A stretch of DNA of 64,000 bases from Prescottella sp. R16 (GCF_030656875.1 NZ_CP130943.1:3658001-3722000), one strand, 5' to 3'. Positions 1 to 9,650 are shown, counted from the first letter of the stretch. Program-made: numbers and translations. The notes: a model not told the origin generated them from the sequence alone.

Positions 1-758
1 ACCGTGTCGGTCGCGTCCTTACCGGTGCCGATCAGCCGGCGCACGTCCGGATCACTCGACTTCAACTGCGCGGCCACCTGCAGCAGCCCGTCGCTGAACT
101 CCCGGATCGCACCCGACTGCTCGGCCTGCGTGTCGAGCGCGGTGCGACCGTCGGAAATCAGCGTCAGCGTCTGCGGCAGCGCCTCCGTCGCCGTCTCGGT
201 GAACCGGCCGAGCGAATCCACCAGGATCTGCAGATCCTCGCCCTTGCCGCTGAACGCCTTGCCCAGTTCCACGACCGTCGTGTGCAGGGCATCCACCGGA
301 ACCGACCGGGACAGCTTGTCGATACTGCCGATCAGGTCCTCGACCGGGATCGGCGTCGCCGTGTTCGGTTCCGTGATCACCGAACCGTCGTGCAGGAACG
401 GGCCCTCGTCGGTGTCGGGCTGCAGATCGACGTACTGTTCACCGATCGCCGACCGGTTCGCCACGACAGCCCGCGCGGACGCCGGAATCTGTGGGGCACC
501 GTTGTCGATCATCAACGCCACCGACACCCCGTCCGCGGTGAGCGCCAGATCCCCGACCCGGCCGACCGGGACTCCCCGATACGTCACCTCGGCATTGGTG
601 AAGATGCCGCCGGAATGCGCGAGCTGCACATCCACCCGGTACTCCCCGAACCCCAGCAACGAATCGAGTCGCACATACTTGGCGCCGACGTAGCCGATAC
701 CCAGCACCGCCACGACGATGAACGCCACCAACTGCCATCTGGCCAGCCGCGAGACCAC
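1..758 (-). CDS. mceF: MceF, partial at the window edge
   Basis: This is the last gene of the Mce lipid-import operon; its 3' end lies outside the window and 252 codons are visible. The start is a GTG whose G is the last base of the mceE stop codon (TAGTG), so the two genes are translationally coupled. The protein opens with a short charged N-terminus and one membrane segment (about residues 8-25), then the MCE/MlaD beta domain (about 35-120, with the PVGRVGDLAL stretch typical of the family), then the start of the long helical region. MCE proteins form hexameric tubes that carry lipids to the YrbE permease. The N-terminus shows no lipobox cysteine. Confidence 0.93.
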   Translation of the reverse strand, partial: MVSRLARWQLVAFIVVAVLGIGYVGAKYVRLDSLLGFGEYRVDVQLAHSGGIFTNAEVTYRGVPVGRVGDLALTADGVSVALMIDNGAPQIPASARAVVANRSAIGEQYVDLQPDTDEGPFLHDGSVITEPNTATPIPVEDLIGSIDKLSRSVPVDALHTTVVELGKAFSGKGEDLQILVDSLGRFTETATEALPQTLTLISDGRTALDTQAEQSGAIREFSDGLLQVAAQLKSSDPDVRRLIGTGKDATDT

Positions 759-2020
759 TACTCACCCACCCCCAGCTGGTTCAGGAACGCGTCGAACGGA
801 TTACGCGGCGCGTTCCCCGGTTTCGCGGCCGCGGCCGCGGCCGTCCCCGGCTCGGGCACCGGATTCGGCACGATCGGCGGCAACGGCAGCAGCGACACCG
901 TCGGCCAGCCCGGCCGCGGACCGTTGCCGTTGTAGTACGGGTTGCTCGGGTTCACCGGAACCGGTGGACCGTACTTCGGCGGCAGGTACACCGGATCCGG
1001 CTCGCCCACACCCAGGTTCGACAGGGTGTCACCGATCTGCAGGTCGATCGACAGGAACACGTTGGCCTGGCCGCCGTGGATCGACGGGATGATCGAGTCC
1101 GGGAACGGGAACGTCGGCACGATCGGCAGCGACGTGATGATGTCCGGTGTCGCCTCACCCAACTGCTGCAGCGTGGGTCGCAGTGCCCGCAGATCCGCGA
1201 TCAGATCGTCCTTCGAACGATTGATCACATCGGATCCGACCTGGCCCAGACGATCCACCTGGGCGAGCATCTCGACCAGCTGCGGCCGCTGCTCGGACAG
1301 GATCTGCACGCCCTGCGGCAGCTCGTCGAGGATCTTCTCGAGCTTGCCCGTCTGATCCGCCACGCGGCTGCTGAGCGTGTCGAGGCCGTCGAGTGCCCGC
1401 GTGATCGAATTCCGCTGCTCCTCGAGACCGGCGATGAGCGTGTTCGCCTGTTCGAGGAGGCTCCGCACCTTCGTCTCGCGGCCGTCGAGCGCCTTCTCGA
1501 GTTCCGAGACGATCGGCTGCAACTGCGCGACACCGCCGCCGTTGAGCAGCAACGACATCGCACCGAGCACCTGCTCGATGTCGGTGGCGTGCCGGGTGCG
1601 TTCCACCGGAATGGTCGTCCCGCTCGTCAGCCGCTCCGACGACGGATTCTGTTCGGGCGCCGAGATCGCGATGAACTTCTCACCCAACAGATTCGACTGC
1701 TGTACCTCCGCCGTCGCGTTCGCCGGCAGATCCACCGAACTGTTCACCAGCGTGTCCACCTGCGCGGTCCATCCGTCCGGGCCCACCTCGATCTTCTCGA
1801 CCCGGCCGACCGGCACGCCGTCGACCTTGACGGTCGACTGCGGCACCAGGTCGAGGACGTCGTCGAACTGGATCGACACGTGCATCGGATCGCCGCCGAT
1901 GTCGGCGCCGCCCGGCAACGGGATCGAATAGATGCCGCCCGACCCGCACGCGCTCACCGTCACCGCTACCGCGCACACGCCGGCGGCCACCGCCGCCGAC
2001 CTCGTTCCCACAGCCCTCAC
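758..2020 (-). CDS. mceE: MceE lipoprotein of the Mce complex (LprK-like)
   Basis: The 420-residue protein has a lipoprotein signal: a positively charged start, a hydrophobic stretch and the lipobox VSAC with cysteine at about residue 25, as in LprK-type MceE proteins. The MCE domain follows (about 45-130, motif PVGRVEKIEVG), then a long coiled-coil-like helical region to about 290, and a proline-rich tail ending near an alanine run. The start is GTG overlapping the mceD stop by four bases (GTGA). It acts on the outer face of the membrane as one subunit of the lipid-conducting tube. The substrate cannot be read from sequence. Confidence 0.95.
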   Translation of the reverse strand: MRAVGTRSAAVAAGVCAVAVTVSACGSGGIYSIPLPGGADIGGDPMHVSIQFDDVLDLVPQSTVKVDGVPVGRVEKIEVGPDGWTAQVDTLVNSSVDLPANATAEVQQSNLLGEKFIAISAPEQNPSSERLTSGTTIPVERTRHATDIEQVLGAMSLLLNGGGVAQLQPIVSELEKALDGRETKVRSLLEQANTLIAGLEEQRNSITRALDGLDTLSSRVADQTGKLEKILDELPQGVQILSEQRPQLVEMLAQVDRLGQVGSDVINRSKDDLIADLRALRPTLQQLGEATPDIITSLPIVPTFPFPDSIIPSIHGGQANVFLSIDLQIGDTLSNLGVGEPDPVYLPPKYGPPVPVNPSNPYYNGNGPRPGWPTVSLLPLPPIVPNPVPEPGTAAAAAAKPGNAPRNPFDAFLNQLGVGE

Positions 2021-3243
2021 GGCGTCCCCCCCAATCGCGGCGACGGCGTGCCCGGCACCGTCCCCGGAACCGTGCCCTGCTGCAGATTGTCGCCGCTGAG
2101 AATGCCCAGCGGCAGATTCAGTGTCGGGCTCTTCACACCGGCCGTCATCTGATCGGTGATCATCTTGCAGTTGTCGATCACCGGCTTCATCTGCCGGCCC
2201 AGCGCCTCGAACCGCGGATCACCCGGCATCAGCTTCGCGACATCGATGAGCTTGCAGCCCAACCCGAACGGATCCTGCAGATCCGGCAGGTCGACGCGCA
2301 TCTGCAGCGTCCCCGACTCGGCGTCGTGGGCGTTCACCAGGTTGCTCAGCGCCAGCGGGATCGTCACGAGCGCCTCGGCCAGCTCGTCCCGGCGGTTCGC
2401 GACGGTCTGCGTGACCGTCGTCAACCCGTCGATGTTCTGCGTCAGCAGTTCCCGGTTGTTCTCCACGAACCGGGCCACGTCCCCCAGAGCCAGCGACAAC
2501 TGGTTCAGGGCGAGCCCCAGGTTGTCCTTCTCCCCCGCCAGGAAACCGCTCAGATCCGCCAGCTGCGTGTTGAACTGGCGCACCTGCGCATCGTTGTCGG
2601 CGAGAGCACTGACGAACACCTGCAGGTTCTTGATCGTGTCGAAGATGTCCGTGCGCGAATCCGACAGCGTCCGGGCCGCCTCCGACAACTTCGTGAACGT
2701 GTTGCCCATCGCGTCGCCGTTGCCGTCGAGGTTCGCGGCCGCACTCTCGACGAGATTCGACAGCGCACCGTCCTTGTTGGCCCCGTCCGGGCCCAACGCC
2801 TCCGACAGCTCCGTGACACTCGCGTACAGCTGGTCCACCTCGACCGGGGTCGCGGTGCGCTCCCTCGGGATCTCCGCGTTCGACGCCATCTTCTCGCCGC
2901 CCGTGTACACGGGCGTGAGCTGGATGTAGCGGTCGGAGACCACCGACGGCGTCACCTGGGCGGCCTTCGCGTCGGCAGGGATGTCGACACCCCGCTGCAC
3001 CGTCATCGTCACCTGCACCTGGTCGCCCTGCGGATCCACCGAGTCGACCCGGCCCACCTTCACACCGAGGACCCGCACGTCCGACCCCGAGTAGATGCCG
3101 ACCGACTTGTCGAAGTACGCGGTGATCTTCGTGGTGCCGGCGTTCTGGAACAGCCACCATCCCGTACCGGCCGCCACGACGGCCACCACCGCGATCAACG
3201 CGACCGGAATCCACCGGCGACGGCTGCGTCGGGTGTCACTCAT
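2017..3243 (-). CDS. mceD: MceD subunit of the Mce lipid importer
   Basis: The 408-residue protein has an N-terminal membrane anchor (about residues 11-31), an MCE domain (about 35-115, motif VKVGRVDSVDPQG) and a long helical region. The C-terminus is low-complexity and contains the short repeat VPGTVPGT. The ATG shares bases with the mceC stop (TGATG). Its place in the order A-B-C-D-E-F and its anchor without a lipobox support the letter assignment. It should pack beside the other five MCE proteins in a heterohexamer; this is family knowledge, not visible here. Confidence 0.94.
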   Translation of the reverse strand: MSDTRRSRRRWIPVALIAVVAVVAAGTGWWLFQNAGTTKITAYFDKSVGIYSGSDVRVLGVKVGRVDSVDPQGDQVQVTMTVQRGVDIPADAKAAQVTPSVVSDRYIQLTPVYTGGEKMASNAEIPRERTATPVEVDQLYASVTELSEALGPDGANKDGALSNLVESAAANLDGNGDAMGNTFTKLSEAARTLSDSRTDIFDTIKNLQVFVSALADNDAQVRQFNTQLADLSGFLAGEKDNLGLALNQLSLALGDVARFVENNRELLTQNIDGLTTVTQTVANRRDELAEALVTIPLALSNLVNAHDAESGTLQMRVDLPDLQDPFGLGCKLIDVAKLMPGDPRFEALGRQMKPVIDNCKMITDQMTAGVKSPTLNLPLGILSGDNLQQGTVPGTVPGTPSPRLGGTP

Positions 3244-4238
3244 CAGTTACCCCCCAGGGTGCGGAAGGGCGCTCGCTCACCGGGGACGTCCGGCAGCCCG
3301 GGCGGGGTCAGGTTCGTCACGACGGTGTCGAACCAGCGGCCGTTGCCGAGCACGTTCGCGTAGATCCGGTAGAACGGCGCAGCGTATTCGAGGGCCTTGT
3401 CCAGGTTCTGCTGGTTCTCGTTGAGGATGTCGATGACGCCCTGCAACTGGGTGAGCGCCGGCGTGATCTGTTCCTCGTTGTCCGCGACCAGTCCGGTGAG
3501 CTCCCGCGACAGCGTCTGCGTGCTGGTGAGCAGTTGCGAGATCGCCTGCTGCCGGTTGTTGAGTTCCGCCAGCAGTGTGCCCCCGTTGGCGAGGATCTTC
3601 TCGAACTGCTCGCTGCGGTCCGCGAGGATCTCCGACGTCTGCTTCGTGGCACCGAACAGATGTTTCAGATCCTGGTCACGCTTGGCGACCGTCTCCGACA
3701 GCCGGGCGACACCGTCGAGGGACGCTCGGATCTCGTCCGGGGTGCCCTCGAATGCCTGGGACAGCACATCGAAACTCGACGCCAGCTGCGTGGTGTCGAT
3801 CTCCTCGAGCGTCGTCGCGGCGTCGCTGAACGCATCGATGACGTCGTACGGCGACGTGGTCCGCTCGAGCGGGATCCGCACTCCCGGATCGAGCACCTCG
3901 GTGCCCCGCGGATCGAGCGCCAGATACTTCTGCCCGAGGATCGTCTTGATCTGGATCGACGCCGTCGTCTGGTCCCCGACCCACGTGTCCTTCGTCTGGA
4001 ACGCCACCAGCACCCGGTCGCCGTCGAGGTCCACGTCCGTCACCTTGCCGACCTTCACACCCGCGACCCGCACCTCGTTACCGGACTTGAGTCCCGCCGC
4101 CTCCGAGAACTCGGCGGTGTACCGGTTCGACGCACCGAGAATCGGCAGGCTGTCGAGGAAGAACGCCGACATCGTCGCCAGCAGGACCACGACGATACCG
4201 AGAGCACCGGTGACCGCCGGACTGCGCTTGTTCGTCAT
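3243..4238 (-). CDS. mceC: MceC subunit of the Mce lipid importer
   Basis: The 331-residue protein begins MTNKRSPAVTG, followed by one membrane helix (about 10-30) and the MCE domain (about 36-115, motif VAGVKVGKVTDVDLDG). A helical region follows to about 290. I chose the ATG that overlaps the mceB stop by four bases (ATGA); a longer reading frame extends upstream but would overlap mceB by about 150 bases. It is one of six paralogous MCE proteins in this operon. Confidence 0.94.
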   Translation of the reverse strand: MTNKRSPAVTGALGIVVVLLATMSAFFLDSLPILGASNRYTAEFSEAAGLKSGNEVRVAGVKVGKVTDVDLDGDRVLVAFQTKDTWVGDQTTASIQIKTILGQKYLALDPRGTEVLDPGVRIPLERTTSPYDVIDAFSDAATTLEEIDTTQLASSFDVLSQAFEGTPDEIRASLDGVARLSETVAKRDQDLKHLFGATKQTSEILADRSEQFEKILANGGTLLAELNNRQQAISQLLTSTQTLSRELTGLVADNEEQITPALTQLQGVIDILNENQQNLDKALEYAAPFYRIYANVLGNGRWFDTVVTNLTPPGLPDVPGERAPFRTLGGN

Positions 4239-5311
4239 CGCACACCGTCCGCATAGCAGCGCGGGGCCGTGTTCGTGTAGATCGGCTGATTCACCGTCGG
4301 CAGGTTCGACGGCAGATTCAACTGCGGCGCCGTGCCCGGCCCGGCCACGATGTCGATACCGCACAGGTAGAACTGAAACCACGAACCGTAACTGCCGGCC
4401 CGACCCAGTTTCTCCATCTTCACCGGCAGGTTCGCGAGTACCTGGTTCACGTCACCCGAACGTTCGTTGATGTGACCGGCCACCGTGTTCAGGCCGGCGA
4501 TCGACCCCTGGATCGACGGGCGCGTCGGCACCAGCAGATCGGCCGTGGCGCTGGTCAGCTGCGACAACGACTGCACCGACTGCCCGATGACGCCGCGGTC
4601 GGCGTTGAGTCCGCTGACCAGCCGCTCGGTGTTGTCGATCAACTGGTCCACCTGCTCGTCCCGGTCGTTGACGGTGTCGAGTACCCGATTCAGGTTGGTG
4701 ACGAGTTCACCGATCACCCGATCCTTGTCCGCGATCGTGTTCGTCAACGACGCCGTGTTCGCCACGAGCTCCTCGATGGTTCCGCCCTCCCCCTGGAACA
4801 CCTGGATGATCTGGTAGGACAGCTTGTTGACGTCGTCGGCGCTCAAGGTCTGGAACAGTGGCCGGAACCCGTTGAACAGCGTCGTCAGGTTGACGGCCGG
4901 TTTGGTCCGATCGAGTGGGATGGTCTCCCCCGCCGTCATCTTGTAGCCCTGCTGTCCCGTGCCCTGTTCGAGCGCGATGTACCGCTGCCCCACCAGGTTG
5001 CGGAACCGGATCGTCGCCGTCGTACTGGCCGGCAACCAGTCCCGGTCGCTGAGCGAGAACTCGACCTGGGCCTCCCGGTCGTCGACGATCTCGATCTTCG
5101 TCACCTGACCGACCCGCACCCCCGCGATACGGACCTCGTCACCCTTGTTGAGGGACGTGACATCGGTGAACCTGGCACTGAACTTCGTACCGCCGGTCGA
5201 CGTCGTGTTCGCGATCGTGAGCGCCAGGAAGCCCGTCGCCAGGATCGTGACCACCGCGAAGATCACCAGCTTGGTGAGCGGGGCGACCACTCCTCGCAGC
5301 TGTCGCTTCAT
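4235..5311 (-). CDS. mceB: MceB subunit of the Mce lipid importer
   Basis: The 358-residue protein starts MKRQLRGVVAPL, has one membrane segment (about 14-34), and an MCE domain (about 40-120, motif RIAGVRVGQVTKIEI). The C-terminal part has paired cysteines (LCGIDI and PRCYADG), commonly seen in MceB proteins and able to form a disulfide outside the membrane. The start overlaps the mceA stop by ATGA, which rules out the longer upstream frame. Confidence 0.94.
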   Translation of the reverse strand: MKRQLRGVVAPLTKLVIFAVVTILATGFLALTIANTTSTGGTKFSARFTDVTSLNKGDEVRIAGVRVGQVTKIEIVDDREAQVEFSLSDRDWLPASTTATIRFRNLVGQRYIALEQGTGQQGYKMTAGETIPLDRTKPAVNLTTLFNGFRPLFQTLSADDVNKLSYQIIQVFQGEGGTIEELVANTASLTNTIADKDRVIGELVTNLNRVLDTVNDRDEQVDQLIDNTERLVSGLNADRGVIGQSVQSLSQLTSATADLLVPTRPSIQGSIAGLNTVAGHINERSGDVNQVLANLPVKMEKLGRAGSYGSWFQFYLCGIDIVAGPGTAPQLNLPSNLPTVNQPIYTNTAPRCYADGVR

Positions 5312-6645
5312 TTGACGCTCACCTCGTTTCCACGCAGTGCGGGCGCACCGATCTTCGCGGCCCACGACGGCACGTCCTGCGGGGCCACCCCGGTGGCCTG
5401 GCTGTACACCACCGCGAGCGTGTCCCGCTCCAGCTGCGACCCCACATAGGAGACGGGAGCCGTCGCCGCCGGGACCATCGAATACTGGGGTGCCGGCATG
5501 TCCGAGATCGTCTGGTCACCCGGGTTACGGCTCGGCACCTGGTAGGACCCGTCGTGGATGGCACCACCCGGGTACTGACCGATGTCCGTACCCAACGGCG
5601 GCGGCGTGTAACAACGCGGGCCGCGGGTGTCGAACAGTCGCGGCTCGTCCTGGTTGGGCAGGTAGCGTCCACGCGGATTGACCAGTTCGATCGTCGCGCG
5701 GGCACCCGGCAGCTCCGACCCCTCACCGGTGATCGCACCGGACCGGCGCATCACGTCGGCGAAGTTCGCGAACGTGCACCCGAACGTGCCCGAGAACCGG
5801 GCCAGGATCTCGAGTGCCTCCCGCGAATCCGCGGCGATCGAGATGAGCGAATCCCGGTTGGTGGTGAGCAGGTCCGCCGTACTCGCCCCCGTTGCGGTGA
5901 CCGACGCCATGAGCGCATCGATCGACTTACGCTCCTGCACGATCGTGGCGTTGGTGGTGCGCAGGTCGTCGAGCGCGTCGATCAACTGCGGCGCCGCATC
6001 CGCATATGTCTGCGTGAACGTCGCGAAGCTCTGCAATCCGGCCGTCAGGTCGGGCATGCGGGTGTTCACACCCGCGAAGATCGTGTCGAGCTGGTCGAGT
6101 GTCACACCGATCTGCTCGCCCCGGCCGTCCAGGGCCTGGGACAGCGCCCCGAGCGTCGACGCCAGGCTCTCCGGTGGGATCGCCTGCAACAGCGGCAGCA
6201 GACCGTCGAGCATCTTGCCCAGCTCGACCGCGTTTCCGCTCTTGTCCTGATGGATGGTGCCGCCGGCCTCGATCGGGTTGGGGCTCGGATTCGACGGAAT
6301 CACCAGATCGACGTACCGCTCACCGAACAGCGTCTTCGGCAACAGCCGGGCGGTCGTGTTCGACGGGATCAGGTCGACCTTGTCGGGCTGGAGCGCCACG
6401 ACCGAGGTGACCTTGCCGTTCGTGGTGGACGCCGACCGCACCTCGCCCACGATCAGGCCACGGACCTTGACGTCCGCGTTGCGCGGTAACGCGTTCCCGA
6501 CGGTGTCGGTGACGAGATCGACTTTGACGACCGGGGTGAACGTCTTGTTGTAGCTGGCAATGGTGCCGCCCAGGAACAAGGCCAGGACCAGGAAGAACGC
6601 GACTCCCAGGATTCGACGGCGCAGCTTCGACGGGTGCTCGATCAT
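5308..6645 (-). CDS. mceA: MceA subunit of the Mce lipid importer
   Basis: The 445-residue protein starts MIEHPSKLRRR and has one membrane helix (about 12-32), then an MCE domain (about 38-120) with the VRGLIVGEVRSAS stretch. It is longer than the other subunits because of a C-terminal tail rich in proline and glycine. Its ATG overlaps the yrbEB stop (ATGA). An open frame continues about 245 codons upstream, but that is the shadow of yrbEB. MceA is the first of the six tube-forming subunits. Confidence 0.94.
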   Translation of the reverse strand: MIEHPSKLRRRILGVAFFLVLALFLGGTIASYNKTFTPVVKVDLVTDTVGNALPRNADVKVRGLIVGEVRSASTTNGKVTSVVALQPDKVDLIPSNTTARLLPKTLFGERYVDLVIPSNPSPNPIEAGGTIHQDKSGNAVELGKMLDGLLPLLQAIPPESLASTLGALSQALDGRGEQIGVTLDQLDTIFAGVNTRMPDLTAGLQSFATFTQTYADAAPQLIDALDDLRTTNATIVQERKSIDALMASVTATGASTADLLTTNRDSLISIAADSREALEILARFSGTFGCTFANFADVMRRSGAITGEGSELPGARATIELVNPRGRYLPNQDEPRLFDTRGPRCYTPPPLGTDIGQYPGGAIHDGSYQVPSRNPGDQTISDMPAPQYSMVPAATAPVSYVGSQLERDTLAVVYSQATGVAPQDVPSWAAKIGAPALRGNEVSVK

Positions 6646-7502
6646 CCGGCCACCCGCACCGTGGTCGTCGTGCCCCAGATCGCGAGGCTCAGGAAGAAGT
6701 CCAGGACGGCGATGGTGACGATGGCGGTGCGCACCGCGTGGCCGACGGCGACACCGACGCCTGCCGGGCCACCGCGGGCGTGGAACCCGTAGTAGCAGTG
6801 GATGAGGATGAGGACGAACGCGAACACCAGCACCTTGCCGAAGGACCACAGCACGTCCGCGGGCGGTAGGAACAGGTTGAAATAGTGGTCGTACGAGCCG
6901 GAGGACTGACCGTTGAACACGGTGCTCACGACGCGCGAGGCCAGGTAGGCGGCGAGCAGGCCCACGATGTACAGCGGGATCACCGCGATGAACCCGGCGA
7001 TCATGCGGGTGGTGACGAGGAACGGCACGCTCGGCACCGCCATCACCTCGAGCGCGTCGATCTCCTCCGAGATCCGCATCGCGCCGAGCTGCGCGGTGAA
7101 ACCACAGCCGACCGTGGCGGACAGGGCGAGCGCCGCGACGATCGGGGCGATCTCCCGGGTGTTGACGTACGCGGACAGGAAGCCTGTCAGTACCGAGCTG
7201 CCGAGCTGGTCGAGGGCCGCGAAGCCCTGCAACCCGACCACGACGCCGGTGAACCCGGACATCATGACGATCACGCCGATGGTGCCGCCGATCACCGCGA
7301 GCGCGCCGCTGCCGAAGGTCACCTCGGCGAGCAGTCGCAGCAGCTCCTTGCGGTAGCGGCGCAACGTGCGCGGGGTCCACGCGATGGCCCGCGAGTAGAA
7401 CGACATCTGCTCGCCGGCGTTGTCGAGCACATCGAGCGGTTTACGCGCCCATCGGCGAGCCCGCATCAACGCCAGGTCGCCGCGTCCACGTGCGATCGTC
7501 AT
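6642..7502 (-). CDS. yrbEB: YrbEB, MlaE-family permease of the Mce transporter
   Basis: The 286-residue integral membrane protein is one of the two permease halves that sit beneath the MCE tube. It has the MlaE/YrbE pattern: an N-terminal amphipathic stretch, about five membrane segments, and the cytoplasmic coupling region MRISEEIDALEVM that contacts the ATPase. It lies 4 bases after yrbEA and overlaps mceA by 4 bases, so all are one transcript. Whether it belongs to a sterol, fatty acid or other importer cannot be decided from this gene. Confidence 0.95.
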   Translation of the reverse strand: MTIARGRGDLALMRARRWARKPLDVLDNAGEQMSFYSRAIAWTPRTLRRYRKELLRLLAEVTFGSGALAVIGGTIGVIVMMSGFTGVVVGLQGFAALDQLGSSVLTGFLSAYVNTREIAPIVAALALSATVGCGFTAQLGAMRISEEIDALEVMAVPSVPFLVTTRMIAGFIAVIPLYIVGLLAAYLASRVVSTVFNGQSSGSYDHYFNLFLPPADVLWSFGKVLVFAFVLILIHCYYGFHARGGPAGVGVAVGHAVRTAIVTIAVLDFFLSLAIWGTTTTVRVAG

Positions 7503-7506
7503 CGAC

Positions 7507-8301
7507 TCATGCCCCCTTTGCCGGGACGATCTGCAGGTAGACCATCGTCAGGATCAGATTCGCGAAGAACAACACCAGGAACGTGATGACGACGGCCTGG
7601 TTCACCGCCTCACCGACACCCTTCGGGCCCCCCTTCGGAGTGAGTCCCTTGTAGGCGGCGATGACACCCGCGATGACACCGAAGATCGCGGCCTTGATCT
7701 CCGCGATGTACAGGTCCGGGAGTTGGGCGAGCGCCGAGAACGACGCCAGGTAGGCACCCGGGGTACCGCCTTGCAGGATGACGTTGAAGAAGTAGCCGCC
7801 CGCGATACCGACGACCGACACCAGCCCGTTGAGCAGCACTGCCACCAGCACCATCGCGAGCACCCGGGGCACGACGAGACGCTGGATCGGGTTGATCCCG
7901 AGCACCTCCATCGCGTCGATCTCCTCACGGATGGTCCGTGACCCCAGATCCGCGGTGACGGCCGAGCCGGCGGCACCGGCGATGAGCAGGGCCGTCACGA
8001 TCGGACTGCCCTGCTGGATCACGGCCAGCACGCTGGCCGCACCGGTGAACGCCTCGGCACCCAACTGCTTGATCAGCGAACCGGTCTGCAGCGACACGAC
8101 AGCGCCGAACGGAATCGCGACCAGTGCCGTCGGCAGGATCGTCACGCTCGCGATGAACCACGCCTGTTCGATGAACTCCTTGAACTGGAACGGACGCCGG
8201 AACGTGTTGCGGACGACGTCGACGAACAGTTGGACGATGTTCCCTGCCTGAGTCAACGCTCCGGTGACAGGCTTCATCATCGATGCGCGGGTGCCCCCCA
8301 T
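7507..8301 (-). CDS. yrbEA: YrbEA, MlaE-family permease of the Mce transporter
   Basis: The 264-residue membrane protein is the paralogue and partner of YrbEB. It carries the same conserved loop, here RTIREEIDAMEVLGINP, about halfway along and several hydrophobic segments. It starts 11 bases after the end of the ATPase gene, placing ATPase, both permeases and the six MCE proteins in one operon. The first ATG is used; a second ATG eight codons in could also serve. Confidence 0.95.
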   Translation of the reverse strand: MGGTRASMMKPVTGALTQAGNIVQLFVDVVRNTFRRPFQFKEFIEQAWFIASVTILPTALVAIPFGAVVSLQTGSLIKQLGAEAFTGAASVLAVIQQGSPIVTALLIAGAAGSAVTADLGSRTIREEIDAMEVLGINPIQRLVVPRVLAMVLVAVLLNGLVSVVGIAGGYFFNVILQGGTPGAYLASFSALAQLPDLYIAEIKAAIFGVIAGVIAAYKGLTPKGGPKGVGEAVNQAVVITFLVLFFANLILTMVYLQIVPAKGA

Positions 8302-8312
8302 GCGCGGCCCCC

Positions 8313-9359
8313 CTAACCGCGCTCGAAGGTGGACGAACCGTGTCCTCCGTCGTCGTAGGCCGGGATCACCTGGGTCGCCTGATCGCCGTCGAGGCTCTCG
8401 AGGATCGCCTGCTGCGCGTCGTACGGGAGCGTGTGCAGGATCTCCCGCACCCGAGCCTGACGACGGCCGACGGCCTGACGTTCCGGCAGCCCGGGTGTGG
8501 CCTGCATCTGCGGCACGACACCGTAGACGTCGTCGGTGCCGCCGTGATGGTGTCCGGCGTCGACGAGCGCCTGCTCCTGCGCCATCTGGGCGTCGTCCTT
8601 CTCCTCCGACATGCCGATCGGGCCGATCTTGCTGCCGTTGAGGAACTGGTGGACGACCGGCTCGTCGCTGGTGAGCAGCACCTCACGCGGACCGAACATG
8701 ACGAGCTGCTTGCGGAACAGCATGCCGAGATTGTCGGGCACCGTACGGGCGAGGTTGATGTTGTGGGTGACGATCAGAATCGTCGCGTCGATCTGCGCGT
8801 TGATGTCGATCAGCAGCTGACTCAGGTAAGTGGTTCGGACCGGGTCGAGGCCGGAGTCCGGCTCGTCGACGAGGATGATCTGCGGGTCCAGCACGAGTGC
8901 CCGTGCGAGGCCGGCACGCTTGCGCATACCGCCGGAGATCTCGCCGGGAAGCTTGTTCTCCGCGCCGATGAGACCGTTGAGCTCGAGCTTCTCCATCACG
9001 ATCTTGCGGATCTCGGACTCGGGCTTCTTGGTGTGCTCCCGGAGAGGGAACGCCACGTTGTCGTACAGGTTCATCGAGCCGAACAGCGCGCCGTCCTGGA
9101 ACAGGACACCGAACAGCTTGCGGATCTCGTACAGCTCCTTGGAGGAGCACTGCAGGATGTCGGTGCCGTCGATGACGATCGACCCCTCTTCGGGGCGCAG
9201 CAGTCCGATGAGGGACTTCAGGAACACCGACTTACCGGTGCCGGACGGACCGAGCAGTGCGCTGACCTCACCGGACGGCAGCGTGAGTGTCACGTCCTGC
9301 CAGATCTTCTGAGAGCCGAAAGACTTCGTGAGTCCCTCGACCGCTACCTCGACTCCCAC
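8313..9359 (-). CDS. mkl: Mkl/MlaF-type ATPase energising the Mce importer
   Basis: The 348-residue ABC ATPase has Walker A GPSGTGKS (37-44), signature ISGGM (141-145), Walker B IILVDEP (161-167) and the H-loop histidine (199). About 100 residues follow the nucleotide-binding domain, a C-terminal extension found in mycobacterial Mkl. The GTG start has a strong ribosome site, GGAGG, five bases upstream. In M. tuberculosis mkl is separated from the mce operons; here it heads one. One ATPase may still serve other Mce systems elsewhere in the genome, which is inference from the mycobacterial case. Confidence 0.95.
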   Translation of the reverse strand: MGVEVAVEGLTKSFGSQKIWQDVTLTLPSGEVSALLGPSGTGKSVFLKSLIGLLRPEEGSIVIDGTDILQCSSKELYEIRKLFGVLFQDGALFGSMNLYDNVAFPLREHTKKPESEIRKIVMEKLELNGLIGAENKLPGEISGGMRKRAGLARALVLDPQIILVDEPDSGLDPVRTTYLSQLLIDINAQIDATILIVTHNINLARTVPDNLGMLFRKQLVMFGPREVLLTSDEPVVHQFLNGSKIGPIGMSEEKDDAQMAQEQALVDAGHHHGGTDDVYGVVPQMQATPGLPERQAVGRRQARVREILHTLPYDAQQAILESLDGDQATQVIPAYDDGGHGSSTFERG

Positions 9360-9415
9360 CTTTACCTCCTGCGTCGGGCACGTCCCCCAACGTCGAGTCC
9401 GCTGTGGGTTGGGTC

Positions 9416-9445
9416 ACTCTATCGCATTGGAGTGTTACGCGTAAC
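9416..9445 (-). promoter_or_regulatory. Probable mkl-mce promoter with palindromic operator
   Basis: On the minus strand a -10-like TAGAGT (complement of 9416-9421) lies 17 bases from the weak -35-like TTACGC. A perfect 12-base palindrome, GTTACGCGTAAC (9434-9445), covers the -35 region, the place where a dimeric repressor such as a TetR or GntR protein would block transcription. No candidate regulator gene is adjacent. Confidence 0.5.
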
Positions 9446-9576
9446 TCCGAACCCTACTACTGAGTAGGTACGGGCACCCCGCCGGCGATCGTGACAACCC
9501 CGACTTGCCTATCACGCCTCCCGAGCAGCACACAACGCCCCTGCTCGCGGCACATACGGACCCACCCGGATACGAC

Positions 9577-9614
9577 GAAGAGGACCGCCCCCGCACGCGG
9601 GAACGGCCCTCTTC
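9577..9614 (-). terminator. Hairpin terminator after rplL
   Basis: Arms GAAGAGG (9577-9583) and CCTCTTC (9608-9614) continue inward through further G-C pairs with two interruptions. It lies about 36 bases beyond the rplL stop and before the mkl promoter, so it probably ends the rplJL transcript. There is no long U-tract. Confidence 0.55.
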
Positions 9615-9650
9615 TCGATGCTTCGTCAGGAAGCAGCGCGGAAGAACCCC

